Positions 1 through 10,140 are shown, counted from the stretch's first letter. The stretch is DNA of 41,698 bases from Desulforamulus aquiferis (GCA_004143605.1 AWVY01000035.1:5233-46930); one strand, 5' to 3'. Translations and numbers: made by a program. The notes: generated from the letters alone by a model not told the origin.

Positions 1-10
1 AAAACTGAAG

Positions 11-778
11 GTGATAATAATTTCAGTTAAAATATATAATCTTGACGCCATTGTACTTAAATCCCGGGATATGAGAGAAGCGGACAAAATATTAACCCTT
101 TTTTCTTTGCAAAGGGGAAAGCAGCGGGTGGTTGCCCATGGTGTAGCGAAACCCAAAAGTACTAAGAGGGGGGCAGTTCAACCCTTTTGCTATTCTTCTT
201 TGCTGATGCACAAAGGGAGAGATTTAGATTCCATCAGCCAAGCAGATCTAAAGGAATCTTTTACCGAGCTAAGATATGATTTAGACCGTTTGTCCTTTGC
301 GGCTCAGATGGCTGAATTGGCAGATGGTTTTACGGAAGAGGGAGAGCCTAATCAGGCAACCTTTGCCCTTCTGCTAAGCACCCTGTATGTCATTGCCAAG
401 GGAGATGCAGAACTTGCCCTGCGATTTTTTGAAGCCCGATTATTAGCCTTGTCAGGTTTTTTGCCGGAATTGGATTTTTGCAGCGAGTGCGGTCAACCAT
501 TAAGGGAGGCTAAGGTTAATTTTGAGCAGCAGTTGGGGGGCTTTGTATGCAGGGAATGTATTTCTACTACCGGAGTAAAAGCTACCTTTAATCGCGGGAG
601 CCTGGAAGTATTAAAAACCCTTTACCGCTGGGATTTGTCTAAGCTTCATCAACTAAAGGTGTCAGATATAATCAGAAAGGAACTAAAGGGTCTACTTCGA
701 GCATATATTGAATATCATTTGGAAAAAAGATTAAAAACTGCAGAATTTTTGGATAGATTGTATAAAAATAAGTACTAG
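11..778 (+). CDS. recO: DNA repair protein RecO
   Basis: Recombination mediator that works with RecF/RecR to load RecA on SSB-coated single strands in the cytoplasm. The frame is unbroken, 255 aa, the family's usual size. The N-terminal OB-fold opens with YNLDAIVLKSRDMREADKIL, typical of RecO, and a four-cysteine zinc knuckle is visible (C157-x2-C160 and C180-x2-C183). The start is uncertain: GTG at 11 lies inside the AAGGTGAT ribosome-site-like sequence, so the true start may be a few codons downstream on a rare codon, or a base may be missing. Its place just before the glyQS operon matches Bacillus subtilis, where recO also precedes glyQ. Confidence 0.93.
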   Translation: MIIISVKIYNLDAIVLKSRDMREADKILTLFSLQRGKQRVVAHGVAKPKSTKRGAVQPFCYSSLLMHKGRDLDSISQADLKESFTELRYDLDRLSFAAQMAELADGFTEEGEPNQATFALLLSTLYVIAKGDAELALRFFEARLLALSGFLPELDFCSECGQPLREAKVNFEQQLGGFVCRECISTTGVKATFNRGSLEVLKTLYRWDLSKLHQLKVSDIIRKELKGLLRAYIEYHLEKRLKTAEFLDRLYKNKY

Positions 779-826
779 AGGGGAAAAGCTATATAACGAT
801 AATTGTTCATAAAGGAGGACTATTGC

Positions 827-1272
827 GTGACCAGTGAACTGGAAAAAATAGACCTTATCAGGGCCCGTCTTGGTGTTGGTTATAAAGAGGCTAAGGAAGC
901 CCTTGATTTAGCTGGAGGGGATGTTGTGGAAGCCCTTATCAGCCTGGAACAGAAAAACCGTCAGTGGAACGAAAAACTGCACGGTAAAGGTAATGAATTT
1001 ATGGGTCAAGTTAAACATATTTTTGAAAAGGGTCAGAAGACAAAGGTAAAGGTTAAAAAGGATGACCGGACAGTGGTTGAATTTCCTGCCACGGTTGGTG
1101 CCCTAGGGGTGCTGGGAGCCATGGCTAGTACACCGGTCCTGATTATCGGTGCATTAGGCAGTATTGTAGCTTGGCCAATAATTACAGACTTGAATTTGAT
1201 GATCCTAAGGATCAGTGGCAGCCTGAGGTGGAGGTTCCCAATAAACACGAGGATAACACTCCTAAGCATTAA
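827..1272 (+). CDS. DUF4342 domain protein, frameshifted near 1170
   Basis: Small cytoplasmic or membrane-linked protein of unknown function. An N-terminal UBA-like helix pair (residues 1-45, containing ARLGVGYKEAKEALDLAGGD) is followed by a short linker and the DUF4342 region with basic KVKVKK and a hydrophobic glycine/alanine segment. The start is GTG at 827 after AAAGGAGG. The frame breaks after GSIVA. Restoring one T near 1170 (GCTTTGGCC for GCTTGGCC) gives a sensible acidic tail ending NTPKH at the TAA of 1270-1272; the uncorrected frame runs on to 1303 with unlike sequence. The UBA-like part resembles the EF-Ts N-terminal helix pair, a common match for this family. Confidence 0.75.
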
Positions 1273-1304
1273 GAGTATTGACAATAAACTAGTAATTTGG
1301 TAAA

Positions 1305-1526
1305 TTGTATGCTGTAATTCAAGAATAGGCGATGAGGGAAAAGATACTTGGAGAGTTGTTTTGACAGCGAGCCGGGTTAGTGTGAGCCGGTAAAGCAAGC
1401 CGAGTGGTGGAGTTCCTGAGCTAACTTTTAATTAAGGTGGATTGCCCCTTGGGCAGTCAAACAGGGTGGAACCGCGGGAGAGATCTCCGTCCCTGACTTA
1501 TGTCAGGGACGGGAGTTTTTATTTTC
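1305..1526 (+). promoter_or_regulatory. T-box riboswitch leader of glyQS
   Basis: The leader carries the conserved T-box sequence AGGGTGGAACCGCG at 1463-1476, upstream stem I-like structure (GCGATGAGGG near 1330, a GAGCCGG-rich apical part near 1373-1390), and a terminator directly after it. Uncharged tRNA binding at the T-box would form the antiterminator and switch on glyQS; the gene downstream makes tRNA-Gly the ligand. I could not assign the specifier codon with certainty from the primary sequence. The 5' edge is approximate. Confidence 0.93.
1485..1522 (+). terminator. T-box regulated terminator before glyQ
   Basis: CTCCGTCCCTGAC (1485-1497) pairs with GTCAGGGACGGGAG (1502-1515), followed by TTTTT. 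It is the terminator of the glycyl T-box; its 5' side overlaps the region just after the T-box sequence, as needed for mutually exclusive antiterminator formation. Confidence 0.92.
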
Positions 1527-1553
1527 ATTTATATTATCAGAGGAGGAATACAC

Positions 1554-2439
1554 TTGAATTTTCAGGAGTTAATTCTGACCTTAAATAAATTTTGGTCAGA
1601 GCAAAACTGCATCATCCAGCAGCCCTATGATATTGAAAAGGGAGCCGGCACCATGAATCCGGCCACTTTCTTAAGGGCATTAGGACCAGAACCCTGGCGG
1701 GTTGCCTATGTTGAGCCGTCCCGCCGCCCCGCCGATGGTCGATATGGAGAAAATCCCAATCGTTTGCAGCACTATTTCCAATACCAGGTAATCCTAAAGC
1801 CGTCCCCTGATGAGGTTATTCCTGTTTACCTGGATTCTTTACGGGCAATTGGCATAGACCCGGACAAGCATGATATTCGCTTTGTGGAAGACAATTGGGA
1901 ATCACCTACTGGGAGCTTGGGGCTTAGGCTGGGAAGTTTGGCTGGACGGCATGGAAGTAACTCAGTTTACTTATTTCCAACAGTGTGGCGGCATTGATTG
2001 TCATCCTGTTTGTGCGGAAATAACCTATGGCTTGGAACGCTTAGCCATGTTTATTCAGCAGAAGGATAGTGTCTTTGATATAGTATGGGTGGGTGACATG
2101 ACCTACGGTGATGTCTATCATCAAAACGAGGTAGAACAATCTGGCTATAATTTTGAACATGCCAATACGGAAATGCTTTTTGACCTATTTGATATGTATG
2201 AGACCGAGGCTACAACCATTGTTGAAAAGGGACTTGTACTCCCGGCCTATGATTACGTACTAAAATGCTCCCACACCTTTAACTTGCTCGATGCCAGAGG
2301 GGCCATCAGCGTTTCAGAACGGCAGGGGTATATTGCCAGAGTCAGGCAGATGGCCCGGGCCTGTGCGCAAGCCTATGTTGAGCAGCGTGAGAAGCTAGGA
2401 TTTCCTTTGTTAAAGAAAGGAGCTAATAAAAATGGCTAA
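1554..2439 (+). CDS. glyQ: Glycine--tRNA ligase alpha subunit, frameshifted near 1908
   Basis: Catalytic alpha subunit of the bacterial-type alpha2beta2 glycyl-tRNA synthetase. The start is TTG at 1554 behind AGGAGG. Motifs are complete: [32 protein letters not shown] near the N-terminus, [34 protein letters not shown], and later [23 protein letters not shown] split across two readable frames. The frame shifts near CCTACTGGGAGC (about 1908), where two bases are lost or one gained relative to the expected [11 protein letters not shown]. Corrected length is about 295 aa, normal for GlyQ. It overlaps the start of glyS by 8 bp, indicating translational coupling, and sits under the T-box leader. 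Confidence 0.95.
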
Positions 2440-4464
2440 GGATTTTTTACTGGAAGTTGGCATAGAAGAAATGCCTGCCCGTTTTCTCGGGCCGGCTCTG
2501 GGACAATTAAAGGAACTGGCAGCTAAAATGCTGCAGGAACAAAGGATTAACTGTGGAGATATTGCAACCTATGGTACACCACGCCGTTTAGTTCTTCATG
2601 TTAAGGATGTTGCAGAGCGACAGTCTGACCTGGAAAAGGAAGTAAAGGGGCCTGCGAAAAAGGCAGCCTATGATATTGATGGAAATCCCACCAAAGCCAT
2701 ACAAGGATTTCTAAAGTCCCAGGGGGTAACCATAGATGATTTGGTGGTTCGACCTATTGGTCAGGTTGAATATCTATATGCCATAAAGAGAGAGGAAGGA
2801 CGCCCCGCTGCTGATGTACTGGCTGAGATTACACCTGCCATGATAACGGGACTTCATTTTCCTAAGCCAATGAGATGGGGTTCATTGGAAATGCGCTTTG
2901 CCCGCCCTATCCGCTGGCTGGTGGCCCTTTATGGAGAACAGGTAGTTCCCTTTGAGTTAGCAAATCTAAAATCAGATAGATATACCTTTGGTCATAGATT
3001 TTTAACTACAGGTGGCTTTGAAATCCTTAACCCTGAAGATTACTTTAATAGAATTAGGGCTGCCTATGTATTGGTGGATCCGGCTGAGAGGAAAGAGATA
3101 ATCTGGCGTCAGATTCAGGAGTTAGCTGCTGCAGAGGGTGGGCGGGTTGAGCCTGACGAAGATCTTCTGGAGGAGATTACCAATATTATTGAGTGGCCAA
3201 CAGCTCTGTGTGGTAGTTTTGATGACAATTATCTTAATCTGCCCGAGGCCGTTCTGGTTACACCCATGAGGGAGCACCAAAGATACTTCCCTGTTATGGG
3301 CGAGGACGGAAAGCTATTAAACAAGTTTATCGCAGTAAGAAATGGTACCAGTGCACATATAGAAATTGTAACCGCCGGCAATGAAAAGGTGCTGCGGGCT
3401 CGTTTGGCCGATGCTGCCTTTTTCTTCGACGAGGATTTAAAACGTCCCCTGGCTGAAAAGGTGGAGGGACTTAAAAAAATTGTCTTCTTAGAAGGATTAG
3501 GTTCCATAGCTGATAAGGTTGATAGGATTGGTGCCCTGGCAGAACACATTTCTGAAACCATGGGGGCCAATGGGGTTCAAGCGGAGCAAATTCAAAGGGC
3601 AGCCCTTCTGGCTAAGGCTGACCTGGTGACCAATATGGTTTACGAGTTCCCGGAACTACAGGGTCTGATGGTAGAGAGTATGCTCTCCGCAACGGTGAAG
3701 ACCCGGTGGTGGCCGAGGCCATATTCCAACACTATCTGCCAAGATCTGCCGGCGATCAACTGCCTGATACTTTGGCAGGAAGAAGCCTTAGCCTGGCGGA
3801 CAAAATGGATACCATTGTGGGCTGCTTCTCCATTGGAATCCAGCCAACAGGCTCACAGGACCCTATGCCTGCGCCGCCAGGCCCTTGGGGTATGTAATAT
3901 CATTATTGATGGCAGACTTCATATTTCCCTGGATCAAATAATTGAATGGGCTTACCAGGGCTACAGTGAAGGCGTGGAACTCAAACAGGAGCTTAACCAG
4001 GTTAAGAATGAAATTCAAGAGTTCTTCAAGCAAAGGCTTAGGGTATATTGACCGACAGAGGACTGACCTACGATACAGTGGAAGCAATACTAGCTGCTGG
4101 CTTTGAGGATATTACAGATGTAGTGGAGCGTGGTCAGGCCCTGGCGTCCTTCCGGTCTGAGCCAGCCTTTGGTGCTTTAATGACCGCATTTAACAGGGCT
4201 AACAGCCTGGCAAAACACGCAAAGGTAAGCGACATGGTGGAGGAGCGATTGGAGCATCCAGCTGAGGTAGAATTATATCGTCAATTGACCTTGCTGATAA
4301 GAGAGGTTCAACCCCTGGTGGAAAAAAGAGAATACACCATTGCCTTTGAGAGAATAGCCGGTATAAAGGACCCCCTGAATAACTTCTTTGAAAATGTTAT
4401 GGTAATGGTTGAGGATCAACAGGTAAAAGCAAACCGTCTGGCCCATGCTCAAACAATTAACTAA
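2432..4464 (+). CDS. glyS: Glycine--tRNA ligase beta subunit, four frameshifts
   Basis: Beta subunit of glycyl-tRNA synthetase, involved in tRNA recognition. It begins [20 protein letters not shown] and has the family's long B domain, an HD-like domain and an anticodon-binding C-terminus. Corrected length is about 679 aa, as expected. Single-base losses break it near 3669 (ATGGGTAGA read as ATGGTAGA), twice near 3864-3872 (CCCTTATGCCCTG read as CCCTATGCCTG) and near 4046 (TATTTGACC read as TATTGACC). Restoring them gives one continuous protein ending at 4464. An essential gene cannot carry four nulls, so these are taken as sequence errors. It is cotranscribed with glyQ. Confidence 0.94.
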
Positions 4465-4565
4465 TTTAAGTTTAAGTATGGCAGATTTCAGTAAAATTGT
4501 TGTTGAAGGATAAAAAATAGCTTTTTGATCAAATTTTTTTGAAAAAAGAAGGGATTTTTTTATCG

Positions 4566-4583
4566 ATATAATATATATTATAT
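4566..4583. promoter_or_regulatory. 18-bp AT-only perfect palindrome upstream of ccpN
   Basis: Positions 4566-4583 read identically on both strands (ATATAATATATATTATAT). They lie about 50 bp upstream of the ccpN start and contain a TATAAT -10-like hexamer. It could be the operator for CcpN autoregulation or simply an AT-rich promoter. A function is inferred from position only. Confidence 0.4.
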
Positions 4584-4633
4584 ATATCGTTTTTGGTAAT
4601 TAGTATGTCATATTGAAGGTTGGGGGTAAGGGG

Positions 4634-5267
4634 ATGGAACTTTCCAAAAGGCAGGAGACTATTTTAGAAATAGTAAAAAAGAATGGTCCCATCACCGGTG
4701 AGCAAATTGCAGAGCAACTCAACCTTACCAGGGCAACCTTAAGACCGGACTTGTCTATATTGACCATGGCAGGATTATTAGAGGCAAGACCCCGGTAGGG
4801 TACTTCTACAGTGGGAAATCCACCGACCGAGTCTTGGCGGATAAAATCACCAGGATTAAGGTTGGTGACGTGAAATCAGTGCCCATTGTAGTTCCAGAAA
4901 GCTGCACCGTCTACGATGCGGTGGTTACCATGTTCATTGAAGATGTTGGTACCTATATGTTGTTCGGGATGGTGGACTCTTAGAGGGAGTTGTTTCCCGG
5001 AAGGATTTGCTAAAAACTACCCTAGGCGGTCAAGATATCAATAAACTGCCGGTAGGGGTTATTATGACCCGCATGCCTAACGTCTACATGACAGATGTTA
5101 ATGACTCAGCTTGGTTAGCTGCCCACAAGCTACTGACCCATGAAGTGGATTCCTTACCAGTGGTTAGAACTGTTCCTGGTACTAAAGGGAAAGAGTTTGA
5201 AGTTGTAGGCAGATTCTCAAAAACTAATATCACCCGAATCTTTGTAGAATTAGGTGAAGGGTCCTGA
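4634..5267 (+). CDS. ccpN: CcpN-type transcriptional repressor (HTH + two CBS domains), two frameshifts
   Basis: DNA-binding regulator of the YqzB/CcpN family, which in Bacillus represses gluconeogenic genes. Residues 1-55 form a DeoR-like winged helix ([33 protein letters not shown]), followed by two CBS domains likely to sense nucleotides or sugar phosphates ([15 protein letters not shown] in the second). Start ATG 4634 is preferred over TTG 4613 because a purine-rich site precedes it. One G is missing near 4793 ([12 protein letters not shown] resumes in the next frame) and one C near 4953 ([16 protein letters not shown] resumes). The position between glyS and the PPDK regulator copies B. 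subtilis ccpN-yqfL. It probably controls the pyruvate phosphate dikinase system next door. Confidence 0.86.
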
Positions 5268-5275
5268 GGAGGGGA

Positions 5276-6111
5276 TTGACCATTATAGCGCCGAAAGATG
5301 ATAATCCGGTAGTATATATTGTTTCTGACTCCATTGGTGAAACTGCTGAGCTGGTTGCCAAGGCAGCCGTTAGCCAATTTAACGGTGGCAACGTGCAAAT
5401 CAGGCGAGTTCCCTACGTCAATGATCCCCAGGACATAGTGGATGTGTTGATGAAGCTCGGGGTCAAAACTGCATTGTTGCTTTTACCCTGGTTCTTCCTG
5501 AATTGAGGGAAGTGCTGGTTAGAGAGGCTGACCGACATCATATTCCAACAGTGGATATTATGGGTCCTTTCCTGGATGCCCTGACCCTAATAACCTCAGG
5601 GCCGCCAAAATTAGAACCAGGATTAGTTCGTAAGCTGGATGAAGAATATTTTAGACGAGTAGAAGCAATCGAATTTGCTGTAAAATATGATGATGGAAAA
5701 GACCCTAGGGGTCTTTTGAGGGCGGATCTAGTTATACTTGGAGTATCTAGAACTTCAAAGACTCCCCTGAGTATGTACCTGGCGCATAAACGTATCAAAG
5801 CAGCTAATGTGCCCCTTGTGCCGGAGGTTGCTCCACCCCAGGAGATTTTCAACCTTCCGTCCCATAAAGCTATCGGTTTAACTATCAAACCACAACAGCT
5901 TAATTTTATTCGTACCGAGAGATTAAAGACCCTGGGATTAACCTCCCATGCGGATTACGCCAGTCCTGAGCGAATTTTAAAGGAACTGGAGTATGCGGAG
6001 TCAATCATGAAGAGGGTTGGCTGCCCCATAATAGATGTAACCAACAAGGCGGTAGAGGAAACTGCCAGCAAAGTTTTAGAAATCTATTACCGGGGCGAAC
6101 GGCATAGGTAA
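5276..6111 (+). CDS. yqfL: Pyruvate, phosphate dikinase regulatory protein (DUF299), one frameshift
   Basis: Bifunctional ADP-dependent kinase / Pi-dependent pyrophosphorylase that inactivates and reactivates PPDK by phosphorylating a threonine next to its catalytic histidine. The protein opens [19 protein letters not shown] and contains the nucleotide-binding [15 protein letters not shown], both diagnostic. One G is lost near 5449 (TTGGATGAA read as TTGATGAA), after which the frame continues [14 protein letters not shown]. The start is not clean: TTG 5276 is only one base from the AGGAGGGG site, so an ATT at 5282 or a missing base is possible. It lies directly before its target gene ppdK. 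Confidence 0.9.
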
Positions 6112-6170
6112 GCTGTATTTTAAATGTAGTTGAAGTGATTTTGTATTTATAACTGATACTTGTTTTAAAG

Positions 6171-6193
6171 GTGAGAGGTTAAACCTCTCACAT
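6171..6193 (+). other. Hairpin between the PPDK regulator and ppdK
   Basis: GTGAGAGGTT and AACCTCTCAC form a nearly loopless inverted repeat 28 bp before the ppdK start. There is no uninterrupted T run, so it is a weak terminator or an mRNA-stability hairpin at the intercistronic junction. The rest of 6112-6219 is AT-rich without a convincing promoter. Confidence 0.45.
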
Positions 6194-6219
6194 CTAATTT
6201 TGAATCGGGGAGGATTAAA

Positions 6220-8882
6220 ATGGCTGCTGCTAAATACGTTTACACCTTTTCGGAGGGAAAGGCTGATATGAAAAGCCTATTAGGTGGTAAAGGAGCCAAT
6301 TTGGCTGAGATGACAATATTGGTTTACCTGTGCCCCCTGGTTTTATAATCACCACAGAGGCCTGTAAAGAGTTTTACAAAGCAGGACGTCAGTTTCCAGA
6401 GGGTATGGAAGCTGAGGTGGAGCAAAAGGTTACTTGGTTGGAGCAAACCCTTGGTAAGAGTTTTGGAGATCCTAACGGACCATTGTTGGTTTCGGTTCGT
6501 TCAGGGGCGGTAATATCTATGCCTGGCATGATGGATACTGTGCTTAACCTGGGTTTAAATGACAACACTGTCATTGGCTTGGCCGCCAGCAGCGGTAATC
6601 CCCGCTGGGCCTACGACTGTTATCGACGGTTTATCCAAATGTTTGGAAATGTTGTGTTAGACATTGAACATCATAGGTTCGAAGCGGTTTTAGAGGACCA
6701 AAAATATAAAAGGGATGTAAAGTTTGACAACCAATTAACTGCCGAGGATTGGCAGGAGGTAATTAAACAATATAAATATATTGTCCGCCGGGAGACAGGT
6801 GCTGAATTCCCCCAGGATCCCAGAGTGCAGCTTTATAAGGCAATCTATGCTGTATTTAATTCCTGGGAAAATGATCGTGCCAATGTATATCGGAGGATAC
6901 ATAAAATTCCTGACGATCTTGGTACAGCGGTAAATGTACAGACCATGGTCTTTGGTAATATGGGTGATGACTGCGGAACCGGGGTTGCCTTTACCCGCAA
7001 TCCTTCCACGGGAGAAAACATCCTTTATGGGGAGTATTTAACAAACGCCCAGGGTGAAGACGTGGTTGCAGGCATTCGCACACCTTTACCTATATCAAAG
7101 CTTCAAGAGGAAATGCCCGATGTATTCCAACAGTTTTCCACTACCTGCACATTGCTTGAGAACCACTATAAAGATATGCAGGACATTGAGTTTACCATTG
7201 AACGCAACAAACTATGGATGCTGCAGACAAGAAACGGTAAACGTACGGCCCAAGCTTCCATTAGAATTGCCGTTGAAATGGTGGAGCAAGGCTTAATTAC
7301 AAAAGAAACAGCTATTTCACGTATTGATCCAAATCAATTGGATCAACTGCTGCACCGGAGAATTGATCCTAACGCCACCCTGGATATTTTGGCCAAGGGT
7401 TTGCCGGCTTCCCCCGGCTCAGCTTGCGGTCAGGTGGTGTTTGATGCTGATTTAGCAGAAAAAATGAATGAGCAGGGGCAAAAGGTTTTGTTGGTAGGTA
7501 CAGAAACCACCCCTGACGATATTCATGGTATGGTGGCTTCCCAGGGGATACTTACCTCCAGGGGGGGTATGACCAGCCATGCTGCTGTGGTAGCCAGGGG
7601 TATGGGAAAACCGTGTGTATGCGGTTGTGAAGCAATTAAGATAGACATGGAAAACAAGCAATTTTCAGTTGGTAATCATGTTATTAAAGAGGGAGATCTA
7701 ATCTCCATTGATGGGACCAGTGGCCAGGTTATAATTGGTGAGGTACCAATGATTGAGCCTGATTTATCAGCAGAATTCTTAAAGCTTTTGGAATGGGCAG
7801 ACGATATTCGCTCCTTGGGGGTAAGGGCTAATGCCGATACTCCTGAAGATGCTGCTAAGGCCAGGGAATTTGGGGCCGGGGGAATCGGACTTACTCGTAC
7901 CGAGCATATGTTTATGGCCCAGGATAGATTACCTATTGTACAGGAAATGATCTTAGCCACAACTATGGAAGAAAGGGCCGAGGCCCTGGCAAAGCTGCTG
8001 CCCATGCAAGAAGGAGATTTCTATGGCATACTAAAGGCCATGGAAGGATTGCCTGTTTGCATTCGTTTATTAGACCCTCCTCTGCATGAATTCCTGCCCA
8101 ACGCAGAAGAATTAGCAGTGGAAATTGCCAAACTAAAGCTGACTGATAGTGACTCCGATAAAATAAGAGAGCACGAAGAGCTACTTCGCAAGGTGCGATC
8201 TTTGTCTGAATTCAACCCAATGCTAGGACACAGGGGCTGCCGATTAGGTATTACATGGCCGGAGGTTTATGCCATGCAGGCAAGGGCCATCTTCCAGGCT
8301 TCAGCAAGGCTGGTTAAAGAGGGCTATCAGATAGAACCGGAGGTAGAGATTCCCCTGGTTATTGAAATTAAAGAGCTTGCCTACTTGAGAGAATTAGTAG
8401 AAAAGGTGGCAGAAGAAGTTAAGGAGTCTACGGGGGTAGATTTCCATTACACCGTGGGAACCATGATCGAGGTCCCCAGAGCGGCGCTGCTGGCTGATGA
8501 GATTGCCACCCAGGCTGAGTTTTTCTCCTTTGGCACGAATGATTTAACACAAACCACCCTTGGCTTCTCCCGTGATGATGCGGAGGGTAAGTTCATGCAT
8601 GCTTATATAGACAAAAAAATCCTTACCGAGAATCCCTTTGTAGTATTGGATCGCAAGGGTGTTGGCAAACTTATGCAGTGGACCGTTGAAAATGCCAGAC
8701 GTGTAAAACCAGATTTATTGATTGGCATCTGCGGGGAACATGGTGGTGAGCCCAGTTCTGTAGAGTTCTGCCATATGATTGGGTTGGATTATGTGAGTTG
8801 TTCTCCATACCGGGTGCCTGTTGCCAGATTGGCAGCAGCCCAGGCGGCTGTAATCAACAAAGATCAATCGAAGACTAAATAA
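6220..8882 (+). CDS. ppdK: Pyruvate, phosphate dikinase, one frameshift near 6318
   Basis: Interconverts pyruvate + ATP + Pi and phosphoenolpyruvate + AMP + PPi. The ATG at 6220 follows GGGGAGG and gives MAAAKYVYTFSEG; the frame then loses one A near 6318 (ACAAATATTGG read as ACAATATTGG) and continues GLPVPPGF. The N-terminal ATP-grasp, the swivelling domain with GGMTSHAAVVARGMGKPCV (catalytic His and regulatory Thr region) and the C-terminal PEP-binding TIM barrel (GIGLTRTEHMF, MLGHRGCRLG, SFGTNDLTQ, GICGEHGG) are all present. Corrected length is about 887 aa, normal. It forms a unit with the adjacent regulatory protein. A fragment of it is duplicated at 14903-15040. Confidence 0.97.
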
Positions 8883-8953
8883 ATATAATGAAAATAGTAT
8901 AAGTAAAGTATCAAAGCATTTCTACCAAGGCTTTAAGAGTTTATATGTAGAGA

Positions 8954-8987
8954 AAAGGTATTGTCTTTCAAGACAGTACCTTTTTTT
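8954..8987 (+). terminator. Terminator of ppdK
   Basis: AAAGGTATTGTCTT pairs with AAGACAGTACCTTT around a two-base loop and is followed by a T run. It closes the glyQS-to-ppdK block, and the accessory region begins after it. Confidence 0.85.
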
Positions 8988-9023
8988 ACTGCTATTATTT
9001 TTTTAGCTAGATGGAAAGTTAGC

Positions 9024-9055
9024 TTGACATAAGAAGTAATAAGTGTTATCTTATT
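9024..9055 (+). promoter_or_regulatory. Promoter with overlapping inverted repeat before XRE gene
   Basis: TTGACA (9024-9029), a 17-bp spacer and TATCTT (9047-9052) form a good sigma-A promoter. AATAAG/CTTATT (9038-9043 and 9050-9055) overlaps the -10, a plausible autoregulatory operator for the XRE protein encoded just downstream. Confidence 0.6.
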
Positions 9056-9098
9056 AATGTAAAGCATGCTTTCCATAAATAAAGAAGGGATGTTACTT

Positions 9099-9296
9099 TT
9101 GAAAAACAGGTTAGAAGAAATTCGAAAGCAGCAAGGAGTTAAACAAGAAGAATTGGCGACTGCTTTAGAAGTATCTAGACAGACGATTGGTTCATTAGAG
9201 AATGGTCGTTACAATCCATCTATTATATTAGCATTTAAAATAGCACGATATTTTGATATGCCAATCGAAGAAATTTTTATTTATGAGGAGGAATAA
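9099..9296 (+). CDS. XRE-family helix-turn-helix regulator (YozG-like)
   Basis: Small DNA-binding protein of about 65 aa. The whole chain is one HTH_3 domain: EEIRKQQGVKQEELATALEV and SRQTIGSLENGRYNPSIILA contain the two helices, with a short acidic C-terminus. TTG at 9099 sits eight bases after AGAAGGGA and gives the usual compact N-terminus; ATG 9090 would fall on the ribosome site. The stop is two bases before the next gene's start, so the two are coupled. Pairs of a YozG-type regulator and a small membrane protein are common in Firmicutes; the target is probably its own operon. Confidence 0.88.
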   Translation: MKNRLEEIRKQQGVKQEELATALEVSRQTIGSLENGRYNPSIILAFKIARYFDMPIEEIFIYEEE

Positions 9297-9298
9297 TC

Positions 9299-9715
9299 AT
9301 GGTAAAGAAAACGTCATTTTATGTCTTTATACTTATATTGGGAATTGGGCTGATCGTCACAGGCTTTTTATTTCGAGCAGAAGAGGTTAAAAATATCTCA
9401 GGAGTCTTGATTGGGATTGGAATGTCATTATTTGGTAGCAGTCTTTTTAATTTATTTATGAAACACTTCCAGCAAAAACACCCTGAAATTAAGAAGCAGA
9501 ATGAAATTTATTTTAATGATGAACGCAATGTAATAATTCAGAATAGATCAAAGGCAAGAGCGGCTGATATTATCCAGTGGTTTATCATAGGATTAGCATA
9601 TGTTATGATTTTATTTGATTATCCATTATGGCTATTTGGAATTACCGTTGGAATTTTCCTTTTATATTACTTAATATCAATTTACTTTGCGGTTAAATAT
9701 CAAAAAGAAATGTAA
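9299..9715 (+). CDS. Small multi-pass membrane protein (DUF2178-like)
   Basis: 138-aa integral membrane protein of unknown function. Four hydrophobic segments are visible: about 7-25, 36-55, 95-112 and 116-133. A soluble loop with NDERNVIIQNRSKARAADI joins the second and third; such a DERN..I..RS.AKA motif is typical of DUF2178-type partners of YozG-like regulators. ATG follows GAGGAGGAAT and the upstream regulator stops two bases before it. The regulator may control, or be antagonised by, this protein, but no direct evidence for that is visible. Confidence 0.8.
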   Translation: MVKKTSFYVFILILGIGLIVTGFLFRAEEVKNISGVLIGIGMSLFGSSLFNLFMKHFQQKHPEIKKQNEIYFNDERNVIIQNRSKARAADIIQWFIIGLAYVMILFDYPLWLFGITVGIFLLYYLISIYFAVKYQKEM

Positions 9716-9787
9716 GATTCATTCAGAACACATGGCTTAAAAGCCTTGCAATGTGATGATTTAAGAAAAAATTAATATAATGTAAAT

Positions 9788-9834
9788 AGGGTGCTGTCAG
9801 CTCAAATTTTGGGTGTCGGCACCTTGTTTTTTTA
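9788..9834 (+). terminator. Terminator after the XRE/membrane pair
   Basis: GGGTGC and GCACC arms surround a long loop, followed by TTGTTTTTTTAT. It is placed about 75 bp after the membrane protein's stop. The stem is short, so confidence is moderate. Confidence 0.55.
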
Positions 9835-9861
9835 TATAAAAGTGTTCCAAAGTGTACGTTT

Positions 9862-10140
9862 TTTTCATTATGGTATAACTTGCCATGCAAACTCTGGCGT
9901 AGAGGACAAAAGAACGATTTTTGCCTCAGTCTCAAAGCTGCCGCAAATTTTATTGTTCTGGTTTTTTACATCTCACACCGTTTCCTACTACATTTCACAC
10001 CGGAAGACACATTATTTCTCATAAATTGCTATGATGTTTTTGTACAGAAATGATTACTTGCAGGCATAAAAAAAGGGGAGGGCCCTGTTTGACTACAATA
10101 ATTGTCTGTTTCATAGCTTTATGGTTTTGGTGGTTGGAGG
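9862..10140 (-). pseudogene. Decayed, internally deleted copy of the LytTR regulator locus
   Basis: This gene-free stretch is a degenerate copy of sequence from 12895-13450. 9868-9945 matches part of the response-regulator gene (CAAACTCTGGCG, then GAGG, then ACGATTTTTGC), then jumps over about 250 bp to the direct-repeat operator (CATCTCACACC ... CATTTCACACC), the TACTTGCAGGCAT stretch and the start TTTGACTACAATAATTG of the small membrane protein, which is itself shortened. No frame of useful length survives. It records a tandem duplication followed by deletion, with the YhaM-like gene and the sensor gene lying between the two copies. Confidence 0.75.

Noticed and set aside
2432-4464. glyS as several separate genes or a natural pseudogene
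   Set aside because: Every piece continues the same family sequence and each break is one homopolymer base; an essential synthetase subunit with no second copy in view is not plausibly dead.
4465-4560. Strong terminator after glyS (TTTGATCAAATTTTTTTG)
   Set aside because: The stem is only a five-base self-palindrome of A/T; it is too weak to call.
9862-10140. Short open frames in 9723-10024 as real proteins
   Set aside because: The sequence is a degraded copy of the LytTR locus; the frames are by-products and have no start signals.
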